The notes: a model not told the origin generated them from the sequence alone. A stretch of 64,000 bases of DNA from Glaciimonas sp. (GCA_012927585.1 JABBOY010000006.1:1-64000), one strand, 5' to 3'. Shown: positions 7,869 through 17,763, numbered from the stretch's first letter. Made by a program: numbers and translations.

Positions 7869-9161
7869 ATGACTTTACTGGCATCGGGCATTGCGCCGAA
7901 CCGTGCGCTAAATGCGACATTAATTGCCCCATCTGTGTCACAGCTCAAACGCGACTTGCGCAAGGAGCAAATGCGCAAGCGCACCATGGCGCTGGCGCTG
8001 ATTGCGCCGCTGGCGATTTTTTTGATGATCACTTTTGTGGTGCCGATTGGCGTCCTGCTCAAGCGTGCAATCGATAACCCGGAAGTGGCGACCACTTTGC
8101 CGCACACGATTGCCGCGCTGTCGCAATGGGACCGTAAAGCGGCACCGGACGACGCCGCTTTTGTTGCGCTGGCACAGGATTTGACGCTAGCCAAGGAACA
8201 AAATACCGCCGGTACGCTGGCCCGGCGCATGAATAGCGAACTCCCCGGTGCGCGCTCGATCATCATGAAGACGATGCGTGCAATGCCGCCAGTCGATGCC
8301 GATGGCAAGCCAATACCCGCTGCCGGCATTCGGCAAGCCCTGATCGACCTCGACAAACAATGGGCCGAGCCGGAATACTGGCGCGTGATCGCCAAAAACG
8401 GTTCGCAATATTCGCCGTATTACCTATTGGCTTCAGTCGATATGCGACAGGACAGCATGGGAAATATTGAGAAAAAACCGGTAGACCAATCCGCCTATCA
8501 AGAGATTTTCGGCCGTACTTTCATGATCAGTCTGGTCGCCACTGTATGCTGCCTGTTGATCGGCTATCCACTCGCCTACTGGATCTCGACCATGTCGGAG
8601 CGGCGCTCCAATCTGTTCATGATTCTAGTGCTGATCCCGTTCTGGACCTCGATCCTGGTGCGGGTCGCATCCTGGATCGTGCTGCTGCAGTCCGAAGGTT
8701 TGGTCAATACGGCGCTGATGGCGCTGGGCGTCACGCATGCGCCGCTGGAGTTGCTGTTCAACCGGCTCGGCGTGTATATCTCGATGACGCACATCTTGCT
8801 GCCGTTCATGATTTTGCCGCTGTACAGCGTGATGAAATCGATTCCGCCAACCTATATGCGCGCCGCCATCTCGCTCGGTAGTCATCCGTTTGCTGCGTTT
8901 TGGCGCGTGTATGTACCGCAAACTTTTCCCGGTGTCGGCGCCGGCAGTTTGCTGGTCTTCATCATCGCGCTCGGCTACTACATCACGCCGGCCCTGCTGG
9001 GCGGCCCGAACGAGCAGATGGTCAGCTATTACGTAGCCTACTTCACCAACGTGACCCTCAACTGGGGCATGGCCTGCGCGCTCGGTGCGCTGCTGTTTGC
9101 GGCAACCCTGGTGCTGTACAGCATATATCGACGTTTCGCCAAAATTGAAGTCAGTATGTAA
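7869..9161 (+). CDS. ABC transporter permease, PotB/PotH type with large periplasmic insert
   Basis: A 430-residue inner-membrane permease. One transmembrane helix lies at about 40-65. A hydrophilic stretch of about 140 residues follows, and then the permease core with five or six helices from about residue 215 on. The cytoplasmic EAA-type loop that contacts the ATPase reads AAISLGSHPFAAFWRVYVPQ. Standard PotB proteins are about 280 residues, so the insert after the first helix is unusual. ATG 7869 has no clear ribosome-binding site. ATG 7971 has AAGGAG only 3 nt before it and would remove 34 residues without touching a helix. Confidence 0.85.
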   Translation: MTLLASGIAPNRALNATLIAPSVSQLKRDLRKEQMRKRTMALALIAPLAIFLMITFVVPIGVLLKRAIDNPEVATTLPHTIAALSQWDRKAAPDDAAFVALAQDLTLAKEQNTAGTLARRMNSELPGARSIIMKTMRAMPPVDADGKPIPAAGIRQALIDLDKQWAEPEYWRVIAKNGSQYSPYYLLASVDMRQDSMGNIEKKPVDQSAYQEIFGRTFMISLVATVCCLLIGYPLAYWISTMSERRSNLFMILVLIPFWTSILVRVASWIVLLQSEGLVNTALMALGVTHAPLELLFNRLGVYISMTHILLPFMILPLYSVMKSIPPTYMRAAISLGSHPFAAFWRVYVPQTFPGVGAGSLLVFIIALGYYITPALLGGPNEQMVSYYVAYFTNVTLNWGMACALGALLFAATLVLYSIYRRFAKIEVSM

Positions 9162-9175
9162 TTGGAAAAATTGCC

Positions 9176-10012
9176 ATGAAAACTTCCTTGCCCTTATTTC
9201 CGCCCTATGTATCGACCGTAGAACGCATCTGGTTCTTTTTTTTCCGCGGCTTCAACGCGCTGGCACTGCTATTTTTGGTGTTGCCGATTCTGGTAATTAT
9301 TCCATTATCTTTTTCGGATAGCACTTTCCTGTCGTACCCGATGCCCGGCTATTCGCTGCGCTGGTACGACGATCTGATCCATTCCGAAGCCTGGGTACGC
9401 GCTGCCAAGAATAGTTTCATCGTCGCGCCGTTGGCCACTCTGATTGCTACCGTACTCGGTACACTGGCAGCGGTTGGTCTGAACAAGGCTGAGTTTCCCG
9501 GCAAAGGTTTACTGATGGCGGTGTTGATTTCACCAATGGTAGTGCCGGCGGTGGTGGTCGGCGTTGGGGTGTATATCTTCTTTGCGGAAATCGGTCTGGC
9601 CGACAGTTACACCGGCTTGATCCTGATACATGCGGCGCTCGGCGCACCATTCGTGGTGACCACGGTGTCGGCCACCCTGCAGGGATTTAACCATAATCTG
9701 GTGCGGGCCAGCCTGAGCTTGGGCGCCGGTCCGCTGAAGACGTTTTTCCGCATCACGCTGCCGGTGATTGCGCCGGGACTGATTTCCGGCGCACTATTCG
9801 CTTTTGCCACCTCGTTTGATGAAGTGGTCATCACCCTGTTCGTGGCCGGCCCTAACCAGACCACCTTGCCGCGCCAGATGTTTACCGGCATCCGCGAAAA
9901 CATCAGCCCAACCATTGCCGCCCTGGCGACAATATTGATCATCTTTTCCACCTGTTTGCTACTGGTTCTCGAGTGGCTGCGCGGCCGCAATAAAGCTGCT
10001 GCCAAAATTTAA
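9176..10012 (+). CDS. ABC transporter permease, PotC/PotI type
   Basis: A 278-residue membrane protein of normal length for the second permease of polyamine-type importers, with about six hydrophobic helices. The EAA-type coupling loop reads ASLSLGAGPLKTFFRITLPV, followed by the conserved GLISGALFAFATSFDEVVIT segment typical of PotC proteins. It starts 14 nt after the first permease and is followed 30 nt later by gabD, so all three are probably one transcript. It forms the channel heterodimer with the preceding permease. Confidence 0.88.
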   Translation: MKTSLPLFPPYVSTVERIWFFFFRGFNALALLFLVLPILVIIPLSFSDSTFLSYPMPGYSLRWYDDLIHSEAWVRAAKNSFIVAPLATLIATVLGTLAAVGLNKAEFPGKGLLMAVLISPMVVPAVVVGVGVYIFFAEIGLADSYTGLILIHAALGAPFVVTTVSATLQGFNHNLVRASLSLGAGPLKTFFRITLPVIAPGLISGALFAFATSFDEVVITLFVAGPNQTTLPRQMFTGIRENISPTIAALATILIIFSTCLLLVLEWLRGRNKAAAKI

Positions 10013-10042
10013 CCTTACACCTTACATTACGGAGATTTCTGC

Positions 10043-11497
10043 ATGCTGCAATTAAAAGATCCGTCGCTGCTGCGACAACAAGCGTACTTGGATGGCACAT
10101 GGTGCGATGCCGAAGATGGCAGCACAATCACCGTCACCAATCCGGCCACCGGTGAAGTATTGGGCACGGTGCCGAAGATGGGTGCGGCCGAAACCAAGCG
10201 CGCAATCGACGCCGCCAACGCCGCTTGGCCCGCCTGGCGCAAAAAAACTGCCAAGGAGCGTAGCGCCATCTTGCGCAAATGGAACGACCTGATGCTGGCT
10301 AATGTCGATGACCTGGGCTTGCTGATGACTGCCGAGCAAGGCAAGCCGTTGACCGAAGCCAAGGGCGAAGTCGCCTACGCCGCCTCTTTCATCGAATGGT
10401 TTGCCGAAGAAGGCAAACGCATCGCCGGCGAAACCCTGCAATCGCCGTGGCCGGATCGCCGTCTGGTGGTGATCAAGGAACCGATCGGTGTTTGCGCCGC
10501 CATCACGCCGTGGAATTTTCCATCCGCAATGATTACCCGCAAGGCCGGTCCGGCGCTGGCAGCAGGCTGCCCTATGGTAGTCAAACCAGCCGAATCAACT
10601 CCGTTTTCGGCGCTGGCGCTGGCAGCGCTGGCTGAACGTGCCGGTATTCCAGCCGGTATTTTTAGCGTCATTACCGGTTCATCGCGCGCCATCGGCGGCG
10701 AAATGACCGCCAATCCGATTGTGCGCAAACTGACATTTACCGGTTCCACCGCGGTCGGTCGCCTGTTGATGGAGCAAAGCGCACCGACCATCAAGAAGCT
10801 ATCGCTGGAACTAGGCGGCAATGCGCCGTTCATCGTGTTCGATGACGCTGATCTGGATGCTGCGGTTGAAGGCGCGATGGTTTCCAAATACCGCAACGCC
10901 GGCCAGACCTGCGTCTGCGCCAACCGGATTTACGTGCAGGATGGCGTGTACGATGCGTTTGCCGCCAAATTGGTGGCGGCGGTAGCCAAGCTGACCGTCG
11001 GCAACGGTACTGACGCGGGCGTCACGCAAGGGCCTTTGATTGATGTCAAGGCGGTGGAAAAAGTCGAGCAGCATATCGCCGACGCGCTGGCCAAAGGCGG
11101 TCGTCTACTCGCCGGCGGCAAGCGCCATGCGCTAGGTCACAGCTTCTTTGAGCCCACTATCATCGCCGATGTCACGTCCGAGATGCAGGTAGCCAAGGAA
11201 GAAACCTTCGGCCCGCTGGCGCCGCTATTTCGCTTCAAGACCGACGCAGAAGTCATCGCCCTGGCCAACGATACCGAATTCGGTCTGGCCAGTTATTTTT
11301 ATTCGCGCGACATCGGTCGCATCTGGCGCGTCGCAGAGGCGCTGGAGTCCGGCATGGTCGGTATCAACACTGGCCTGATCTCGAATGAAGTCGCGCCGTT
11401 CGGCGGCGTCAAGCAATCCGGTTTGGGACGCGAAGGTTCAACCTACGGCATGGATGACTATCTGATCATCAAGTATTTGTGCATGGGCGGAATTTAA
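10043..11497 (+). CDS. gabD: Succinate-semialdehyde dehydrogenase (NADP+)
   Basis: A 484-residue aldehyde dehydrogenase that oxidises succinate semialdehyde to succinate, completing GABA breakdown started by GabT. Catalytic features are ITPWNFP with Asn158, the cofactor-binding VVKPAE with Lys181, the general base Glu256 in LELGG, and the nucleophile Cys290 in AGQTCVCANR. The second cysteine, Cys292, matches the redox-switch pair of E. coli GabD. GGAG precedes the ATG by 8 nt. A good terminator follows. The last 41 codons plus the terminator are duplicated almost exactly at 21251-21414. Confidence 0.93.
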   Translation: MLQLKDPSLLRQQAYLDGTWCDAEDGSTITVTNPATGEVLGTVPKMGAAETKRAIDAANAAWPAWRKKTAKERSAILRKWNDLMLANVDDLGLLMTAEQGKPLTEAKGEVAYAASFIEWFAEEGKRIAGETLQSPWPDRRLVVIKEPIGVCAAITPWNFPSAMITRKAGPALAAGCPMVVKPAESTPFSALALAALAERAGIPAGIFSVITGSSRAIGGEMTANPIVRKLTFTGSTAVGRLLMEQSAPTIKKLSLELGGNAPFIVFDDADLDAAVEGAMVSKYRNAGQTCVCANRIYVQDGVYDAFAAKLVAAVAKLTVGNGTDAGVTQGPLIDVKAVEKVEQHIADALAKGGRLLAGGKRHALGHSFFEPTIIADVTSEMQVAKEETFGPLAPLFRFKTDAEVIALANDTEFGLASYFYSRDIGRIWRVAEALESGMVGINTGLISNEVAPFGGVKQSGLGREGSTYGMDDYLIIKYLCMGGI

Positions 11498-11536
11498 TTT
11501 TTACGGCAGCGGGTGCTTTAAGTGCTCGCTGTTTTT
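11373..11536 (+). repeat. Left copy of a 164 bp direct repeat (gabD 3' end)
   Basis: This stretch of gabD and its terminator is repeated at 21251-21414 with only two differences that I can see, both T to C near the start. The two copies are in the same orientation, 9,878 bp apart, and bracket the AraC/hyu/porin block. The arrangement resembles an island that recreated the 3' end of the gene it entered, or a tandem duplication later deleted. Confidence 0.9.
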
Positions 11537-11537
11537 T
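11507..11537 (+). terminator. gabD intrinsic terminator
   Basis: CAGCGGGTGCT and AGTGCTCGCTG form an 11 bp stem with three G-U pairs and a TTA loop, followed by six T. It starts 9 nt after the gabD stop. The same structure is copied at 21385-21414. Confidence 0.85.
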
Positions 11538-11747
11538 CATTCAGTAGAGCGGTGATGTGGTTGATTGTATTGTCATTACCAAAAAACTGAAATGGCTTCT
11601 AAATGTATATGAAGATCAGCATTATTTGGCTTGAAAAAAGTGGTAAAAGGTAGAAATTAACGATAATAAAAATTAAAAATACGGTTGGCGCGTAGTCATC
11701 TTGATTTGGATGGTAATGCGCGGCTTAGTGCGGGTAAGGAGACAAAA

Positions 11748-12695
11748 ATGTATCAGCGATACACAACAAACGGCGCGCCAGGACGGCTTCATCACCAATA
11801 TTGGCAAGAGGTGATCGGCAACACTTATTTCAATTTACGATTGCGATTTCCGCAGGCAGACAGCTTTGAGGGAGTGCTCGAATCTTGGCAGGTAGGTGCC
11901 GTATCGATTTCTCGGTTGCAATCGAATGCGCTCTGCTATGAGCGGCTGCGCCCCGATTGCCAGAAAGAGGAAGAACATTTTTTGGTAACTATTCCCGAAC
12001 AATCCGACATAGAATTTTCGCAATTTACGAGAAGCGTTGTGTGCCAGCCTGGTAGCTTCATTCTCGAGCACAGCAACGAGCCGTACCGGTTTCAATACAG
12101 CAAAGCAAATACGATGTGGGTCGTCAAATTGCCCGGCAATATGTTGTGCAACCGAATTCGTAATCCAGACCGGTTTTGCGCGATGCAGTTTGATGCTTCG
12201 TCGGGCGTTGGCATGCTGTTTCATGACTACCTGCAACTTGTTATCCGGCATCGGGAACATGCGGCAATGTCCATTGCTCCAGTGATGGGGCAGCAGTTGA
12301 TGGAGTTGTTGGCGGCAACACTGGAAGCAGATACCCGGGTCTTGCATTCAAATAATTCGGCAGTACGCTGCGCCCATCTGAAGCGGGTGGAAGAGTTTGT
12401 GCGGCGTAACTTGTCCGACCCCGATCTTACGCCGGACAGAATTGCCCAATCGTGTGCGATTTCCACTCGTTACCTGCACTTGCTGTTCAAGGAAACCGAC
12501 CAAACAGTCTCTCAGTGGATACGGGATCTACGCTTGCAGGCGGCGCATGAGCATTTGTGCCGCACTACCGGCAATACCCAGATTGGACAAATTGCCTACC
12601 AGTGGGGATTTTCCGACCAAGCCCAATTTTGCAATGCATTCAAGCAGAAATTCGGCTTGAAGCCGAGCGAATTACGCAAACAATACGCACGTTAA
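11748..12695 (+). CDS. AraC-family transcriptional regulator (FeaR-like)
   Basis: A 315-residue regulator. ATG 11748 was chosen because AAGGAGA precedes it; an open extension reaches 11685. The N-terminal 200 residues resemble the cupin-like ligand-sensing domain of FeaR-type AraC proteins. The C-terminal AraC DNA-binding domain (about 209-315) has two helix-turn-helices: LTPDRIAQSCAISTRYLHLL and IGQIAYQWGFSDQAQFCNAF, ending in FGLKPSELRKQ. It is the only regulator inside the block bracketed by the gabD repeat, so it is the best candidate for controlling the hyu/NCS1/porin genes. That assignment is inferred from position. Confidence 0.85.
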   Translation: MYQRYTTNGAPGRLHHQYWQEVIGNTYFNLRLRFPQADSFEGVLESWQVGAVSISRLQSNALCYERLRPDCQKEEEHFLVTIPEQSDIEFSQFTRSVVCQPGSFILEHSNEPYRFQYSKANTMWVVKLPGNMLCNRIRNPDRFCAMQFDASSGVGMLFHDYLQLVIRHREHAAMSIAPVMGQQLMELLAATLEADTRVLHSNNSAVRCAHLKRVEEFVRRNLSDPDLTPDRIAQSCAISTRYLHLLFKETDQTVSQWIRDLRLQAAHEHLCRTTGNTQIGQIAYQWGFSDQAQFCNAFKQKFGLKPSELRKQYAR

Positions 12696-12725
12696 ATTAT
12701 TGTGGAAAATTAATTGCCGTGCGGC

Positions 12726-13366
12726 TCACCCAAGTCCGGGCAGCAATTCCTTGATACCTTTCGCCGGTAACTGCATTGCTATTGAGGTCAGGGTAACACC
12801 GGAAATTCGGCTCAGTACAGCTAGGCCGCCAGGTACCAGGAGAACACGGGCCTGGCAAAATATAGAATTAACCTTGCCAAGACAGCAAAAATCACACATA
12901 CGCAAGAAATTTCGATCAGATCGATAATCGAATGAAATCGCCCGGCAGTTGCGCTAACTAGAGAAACTATCTCGGCGCCAACCGAAAGGGGAAAAACAAT
13001 TGGAACTGCAACCAATGCACGCCAGTCATTCTAGACCGGACTTGCCGGTCTTATCCAGCTCAATTGATGAGTCTCCCTACCCCAGCATGATGGGCAAGGC
13101 AGAAAGCAATAATGCAATGCCTCCTGCCATCGACAATGCGGGTACCGTAATACCGATTACGACCAGCAGAAACTGACCGGCCCAGGCAAACAGGGTCAGT
13201 ATGGCCGTGATGAAAATACCCATCCCAACTGCGATTTTTTCTGTACCCGGTTTGGAAACGGATAGTTCAATAAAGCGAATGGCCCGATCACCGCGGAAGG
13301 GCTGAAAAACGATACCAAGCCAGTTAGCAACAGTACAAGGTCATGAATTTGTATTGTTATCCACAT
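12726..13366 (-). pseudogene. Decayed MarC/YhgN-family membrane protein gene
   Basis: No intact frame exists, but pieces in different minus-strand frames line up with a MarC protein over the right total length (641 bp, about 210 codons). In order they are: an N-terminal segment from ATG 13366 with SFFSPSAVIGPFALLNY; a second frame with ITAILTLFAWAGQFLLVVIG and VPALSMAGGIALLLSALPIM ending in a stop; VAVPIVFPLSVGAE and further helices; and finally ISGVTLTSIAMQLPAKGIKE just before a terminal stop at 12726. At least two frameshifts and one internal stop are needed. It fills most of the 924 bp gap between the AraC gene and the cupin. I see nothing else in 13367-13619. Confidence 0.7.
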
Positions 13367-13619
13367 GATTGCAAGACTGGTTTGTAGCGTGCTGATGGTC
13401 TTGGAGGCGTTTCTTTGCCCGGTATCATGGGGTTTATCTTGCCAAGTAATTCCGTTTCACTATCAATTATGAACGCGAAGGTGAAGCGCAGACAGTACGC
13501 AGGTACCGCTAGTGCAGTCGACAAAGCACTCGATTGATTTAGAAATGGAACAAGAATGGTTTTTTCTTGGCGGGCAGCGTCAGGACGACAGAGCCGGATT
13601 ATCGGTCTGCCGACGCTGT

Positions 13620-13910
13620 TTACGGTTTCAATTCGATTTCGACGAAGACGAATTCATAAGGGTTGATGTTGACCACATTGTGCTCGGTGCCGACGCTGCG
13701 GGTGTACGACTGGCCGGCGGTGATGTCTACGGTGCGGTTGCCTTCCTTGATTTCCAGCAGCAACTGGCCGCTGGTTTGCGGCACCACCACATAGTCGTAG
13801 CCGTGGCAATGCCAGCCGGTTTCTGCGCTGGGCGGAAAGCGCCACTCGGTCACGGTGACGCGCTCATTGTCGATTTGTATGGTCGGTATTGCCGCTATGC
13901 GTACTTGCAT
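13620..13910 (-). CDS. Small cupin-domain protein
   Basis: A 96-residue single-domain cupin. The start at 13910 was chosen because AAGGGG precedes it; longer in-frame starts lack a site. The first cupin motif reads GWHCHGYDYVVVP (His34, His36) and the second has GTEHNVVNI with His77, so a metal site of at least three histidines is likely. It is the last gene of the minus-strand run porin-hyuB-hyuA-permease-cupin. Stand-alone cupins in catabolic operons are often isomerases, sugar or amide-modifying enzymes, or small sensors. No reaction can be assigned here. Confidence 0.75.
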   Translation of the reverse strand: MQVRIAAIPTIQIDNERVTVTEWRFPPSAETGWHCHGYDYVVVPQTSGQLLLEIKEGNRTVDITAGQSYTRSVGTEHNVVNINPYEFVFVEIELKP

Positions 13911-14056
13911 TGCTGTACCCCTTGGTGTGAATGTAATTGTCCTACCGCTCTTTGATTCGGTTGTATTCGTTCGCTTTGGCATGGGCAGTGCGGCATCAAT
14001 GCCGTGATGTGTATTGCGTCGCACTGTTTGGCTCGAAAGATAAGCAGTTAGAAAAA

Positions 14057-15412
14057 CTAACAGCCCTGAATCACGAACCACTGTTTCTTGGCGCGTGTCA
14101 GCATCAGCGCATAGGTTGCGATCGACACCGCAAAAGTAGCAGGCGCTGAAAACGTTGCCAACCCGCCGCTGGCGTGCATCAGCACCAAGCCCACCGCCGT
14201 GCCCAAAAACCATGCGGTAAGCCCGCACGGATTGAAGGCAGGTACCCGTTCATGGTGATATTCGATCCGACCGGAGAACATCTTGTCGTAAGTCGATGAC
14301 AGAATATGTGTGAGCGCCACGCCGACCCATGCCACCACAAACACACCCTGGTAGGCCAGTGCCTGCAGGATGTAGCTGAATACATTAAACAGCATCATCA
14401 CATAGACCAATACGCCGACCACGATGGCCCAAATCCACTTGGATAGCCGAATTCCAAAAATATTCTCGAAAAATGCCTCCATGTTGACTGCGGCCAGATA
14501 GAAGTTCGCGGTATTAATGCGGGTCTGTGTGATCCAGACGAATACCAGGCCCCAGATTCCCATCAACTTGAGCAGGCCGAGCACAATCGATACTTCGCTC
14601 AGGCCGCCTTCAGTCTTGATGGTGGTTGCCAGGAAGATGCCGATTACTCCGTTAATGACGAACGTGAACAGATAGAAAGGCATGCCGAAATTGAAGTTGG
14701 CATGGTAGCCGGCATCTTCCTGGCGGCCGAAGCGCGCATAGTCGAAAGTGTACATCATTAGTATCCATACCCCCATGAAGTAGGTGAAGCAATTCCACCA
14801 GCCATTGCTGACTTCGCCGCCGCGCGGACCGACATTGAGCCACGCATTGTTATAGCCGTATTCGGAAACGGTCAGAACCACCGCAGCAATCAGGCCGATG
14901 ATGTAAAACGGCAGCAACACGCCGTTCAGTTTGTCGAGCCAGGTTTGAATGCTGCCGAAAATCAGAACCACGCTATATACGACCACAATCAGATAAGCCA
15001 TCTTGATGCTGGTTCCAGGGAAGTAATCGTGAATCGCCATCGCGATTACCGAGCCCTCGAACACCGAGAAGTACACTGCGGTGGCAAAGAAGATCAAGGT
15101 CGCCAGCGCCGCACCGAAGTTGCCGAACAATACCCTGGAAAACAGGGCTACAGAAAGGCCGGTTCTGATTGCATAGCGACTGATCACGCTATTGATCAAG
15201 CCGTATGCAATCACCGAAAGCACCATACCGATAATTGCGTTGCGAGTGCCGAACTGAATCGCCAGTGTTGCAGCCACCACGATGTAAAACATTGCGCTGC
15301 ATACTCCCCACCATGCCATTGTCAGTGCGCCCTTAGGCATGCGTTCATTAGATGGTACGGGTGTTGCAGTGTAGTCTGAATTGCCTGCCGAGTTTTCAAT
15401 CTTGCCAGCCAT
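14057..15412 (-). CDS. NCS1-family permease (cytosine/hydantoin/allantoin type)
   Basis: A 451-residue, strongly hydrophobic protein with about twelve transmembrane helices, similar in layout to CodB-like nucleobase:cation symporter-1 carriers. Recognisable parts are a first helix region GALTMAWWGVCSAMFYIVV, the RVLFGNFGAALATL segment and the helix carrying FDYARFGRQED. GGAGG lies before the ATG. NCS1 members move purines, pyrimidines, allantoin or hydantoins (Mhp1). Next to hyuA and hyuB the likely cargo is a cyclic amide such as a hydantoin, 5-oxoproline or lactam. Confidence 0.85.
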   Translation of the reverse strand: MAGKIENSAGNSDYTATPVPSNERMPKGALTMAWWGVCSAMFYIVVAATLAIQFGTRNAIIGMVLSVIAYGLINSVISRYAIRTGLSVALFSRVLFGNFGAALATLIFFATAVYFSVFEGSVIAMAIHDYFPGTSIKMAYLIVVVYSVVLIFGSIQTWLDKLNGVLLPFYIIGLIAAVVLTVSEYGYNNAWLNVGPRGGEVSNGWWNCFTYFMGVWILMMYTFDYARFGRQEDAGYHANFNFGMPFYLFTFVINGVIGIFLATTIKTEGGLSEVSIVLGLLKLMGIWGLVFVWITQTRINTANFYLAAVNMEAFFENIFGIRLSKWIWAIVVGVLVYVMMLFNVFSYILQALAYQGVFVVAWVGVALTHILSSTYDKMFSGRIEYHHERVPAFNPCGLTAWFLGTAVGLVLMHASGGLATFSAPATFAVSIATYALMLTRAKKQWFVIQGC

Positions 15413-15633
15413 ATCGCCTCCAAATTGTATGAGAAAAAATTGCCTGAGTAGTCATGCCGCACTGCGACTGACTACGCTTCCCGGGTCTGGTCGTCGCAAC
15501 GACTGGTGTTGTGATGGCTGGCTGGCAGATGGGAAGTCCTGGATTGGGTGCTTGTCATGTTGTTGTCTCCTTGTTTTGAATAACCTCGGTCTATGAGTCG
15601 AGGCTGTTTTCGTTATCAGATTTCGTTATCACC

Positions 15634-17721
15634 TCAGGCTGATTTTTTATCGCCCCAGGTAATGACATAGGTGCCACTGGCATCGAGCCGGGCATGCCAA
15701 CCCGGGTTGATCACGATGGTAGTAGTGACTTCCTCGATCACCGCCGGGCCGTGCAAGGTATCGCCGGTGCCCAGCAGTTCGCCGTCGTATACCGGGACAT
15801 TGACCGCCATGCCATCGCTGGAAAAAATCATGTCGCGATGGGTCTTGATGGCATTTTTCGCCTGCCTGCCCGGCGCGATAGCAGGCGGCGCCAGAGGTGG
15901 GTTGCGACCGTATACGGTGCTTTCGATATTGACGATCTCTACCATGCTTTGCGGCTCGCTATAGGTAAACAACTGTTCATGTAGCGTGTCGAACGCGGTT
16001 CGGATCGCGGCAATGGTGCTGTTATTGACTGGCAGTTCGCCGATATCGACCGCACATTCATGCACCTGCCCGACATAGCGCATATCCATGCTGCGCCGCA
16101 TGGCGATGCGCTCGCGCGGGATGCCGTCCTGTTCCAACGCGCTCACAGCATTTTTCTCCAGTTCGGCAAAGCGTTGTTCCACCCGAGCCAGATCGACACG
16201 TTCGTCCAGGCGCATCGGGCATGCCGCCATATAGTTGTACTTGATGTCGGACAGGATTTGACCGAAAGCGCACAAGCCCGAAGCCAGCTTCGGCACTAGC
16301 ACTGTTGTGATGCCGATTTCTCCGGCGAGCGCGGTGATGTGTAGGCCGGTTGCCCCGCCGGCGCCGATCAGGGCGAAATCGCGCGGATCGTAGCCGCGCT
16401 CGATCGATACGCGGCGAATGCCGTTGACCATATTGTTATTGACGATGCTGTAGATGCCGTAAGCGGCTTTTTCGACTGAAATCCCGAGCGGTTTGGCGAT
16501 GCGTTCGAGGATGGCCAGGCGTGCGCTGGCGCTATCGACTTGCAGACGGCCGCCCAGCAAGGAAACCGGGTTCAGGTAGCCCAGCGCCACATTGGCATCT
16601 GTCACAGTGGGTTCGGTGCCGCCGCGCATGTAGCACACCGGGCCGGGGCTGGCGCCTGCGCTTTGCGGACCAACATTGAGCAGACCCATAGAATCGATCC
16701 AGGCGATCGAGCCGCCGCCCGCGCCCAGCGTCTCGACTTGGATCATCGGGGTACCGATTCGGTAACGTAGGAAATCGATGTCTTTGCTGACATTTGTGAC
16801 GCCGTTTTTGGTCAGCGTCATGTCGAACGAAGTCCCGCCCATGTCAACCGTGATGATGTTGTCGAAGCCGAGCGGACGGCTGACGTACAGGCCGGCTTGC
16901 GGCGCTGAGGCCGGGCCGGAATTGATCGCGTTGACCGCGCGCGACACCATCGCGTCGCGCGACGCCATGCCGCCGTTCGATTGGTAATAGCGCACTGGCG
17001 TCTTGGTGCCGTGGTCCTTGAAAAATTGGTCGATTTTGGTGACGTAGCGCGCCAGCACCGGGCCCAGATAGGCGTTTGTCACCGCAGTCGAAGTGCGGGT
17101 GTATTCGCGCATTTGTGGATAGACTTCCAGCCCGACCGAGACGTAGACATCCGGCAGCATTTCACGCACGATCTCGGCTGCGCGCCGTTCATGCTGCTCG
17201 TTGGCAACTGACCACAAGAAGGAAATTGCGACTGCTTCCACGCCCTCGGCCTTGAAGAAAGTGCAGGCCGCACGCACATCTTCCTCGTTCAGCGGAGTCT
17301 TAATGCTGCCGTCGCCCAGTACCCGCTCCCGCACTGGCCGGCGCAAATAACGTTCCACTAGCATTTTGGCCGGTGGATACTGGGCGTCGTAGCGATGGCC
17401 TTCTTCCTTGTGGCCGAGACGAATCTCGATCGAATCCTCATGGCCTGCAGTGCAGATCAGGCCGGTTCTTACGCCCTTGTGCTGAATCAGCGCGTTCAGC
17501 CCGACGGTGGTGCCGTGCACGCACAGTTCGGTATTGGCGAGAATCTGTGCGATTGGCGTATCCAGTGCGGCGGTGATTTGCTGCAGACCGTCGGCAATTG
17601 CCTTGGTACCATCCTCCGGAGTCGAGGTGGCCTTGAATAAACGGACATTGCCGTCCTGGTCGGCCAGCACGAAATCTGTGAAGGTGCCGCCCGCATCTAT
17701 CCCTAATCGATATTGTTTCAT
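15634..17721 (-). CDS. hyuA: Hydantoinase/oxoprolinase subunit A
   Basis: A 695-residue member of the ATP-dependent hydantoinase/oxoprolinase family. The ASKHA-type nucleotide site is visible as LGIDAGGTFTDFVLAD at 6-21 and ITVDMGGTSFDMTL in the middle. HGTTVGLNALIQHKG is the usual second signature. With subunit B it hydrolyses a cyclic amide bond at the cost of ATP; known substrates are N-methylhydantoin, 5-oxoproline, caprolactam, valerolactam and pyrrolidinone. AAGGAAGAG lies before the ATG and hyuB ends 42 nt upstream, so the subunits are co-expressed. Acetone carboxylase or acetophenone carboxylase subunits are related, but the extra subunit they need is absent here. Confidence 0.88.
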   Translation of the reverse strand: MKQYRLGIDAGGTFTDFVLADQDGNVRLFKATSTPEDGTKAIADGLQQITAALDTPIAQILANTELCVHGTTVGLNALIQHKGVRTGLICTAGHEDSIEIRLGHKEEGHRYDAQYPPAKMLVERYLRRPVRERVLGDGSIKTPLNEEDVRAACTFFKAEGVEAVAISFLWSVANEQHERRAAEIVREMLPDVYVSVGLEVYPQMREYTRTSTAVTNAYLGPVLARYVTKIDQFFKDHGTKTPVRYYQSNGGMASRDAMVSRAVNAINSGPASAPQAGLYVSRPLGFDNIITVDMGGTSFDMTLTKNGVTNVSKDIDFLRYRIGTPMIQVETLGAGGGSIAWIDSMGLLNVGPQSAGASPGPVCYMRGGTEPTVTDANVALGYLNPVSLLGGRLQVDSASARLAILERIAKPLGISVEKAAYGIYSIVNNNMVNGIRRVSIERGYDPRDFALIGAGGATGLHITALAGEIGITTVLVPKLASGLCAFGQILSDIKYNYMAACPMRLDERVDLARVEQRFAELEKNAVSALEQDGIPRERIAMRRSMDMRYVGQVHECAVDIGELPVNNSTIAAIRTAFDTLHEQLFTYSEPQSMVEIVNIESTVYGRNPPLAPPAIAPGRQAKNAIKTHRDMIFSSDGMAVNVPVYDGELLGTGDTLHGPAVIEEVTTTIVINPGWHARLDASGTYVITWGDKKSA

Positions 17722-17763
17722 TTGTCTCTTCCTTTGGTTATGTCGCGGAATATTGTTTGCGTA

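Noticed and set aside
7127-8395. 422-codon minus-strand frame opposite the binding protein and first permease
   Set aside because: It is the complement of two well-supported genes, spans their intergenic terminator and has no recognisable domain.
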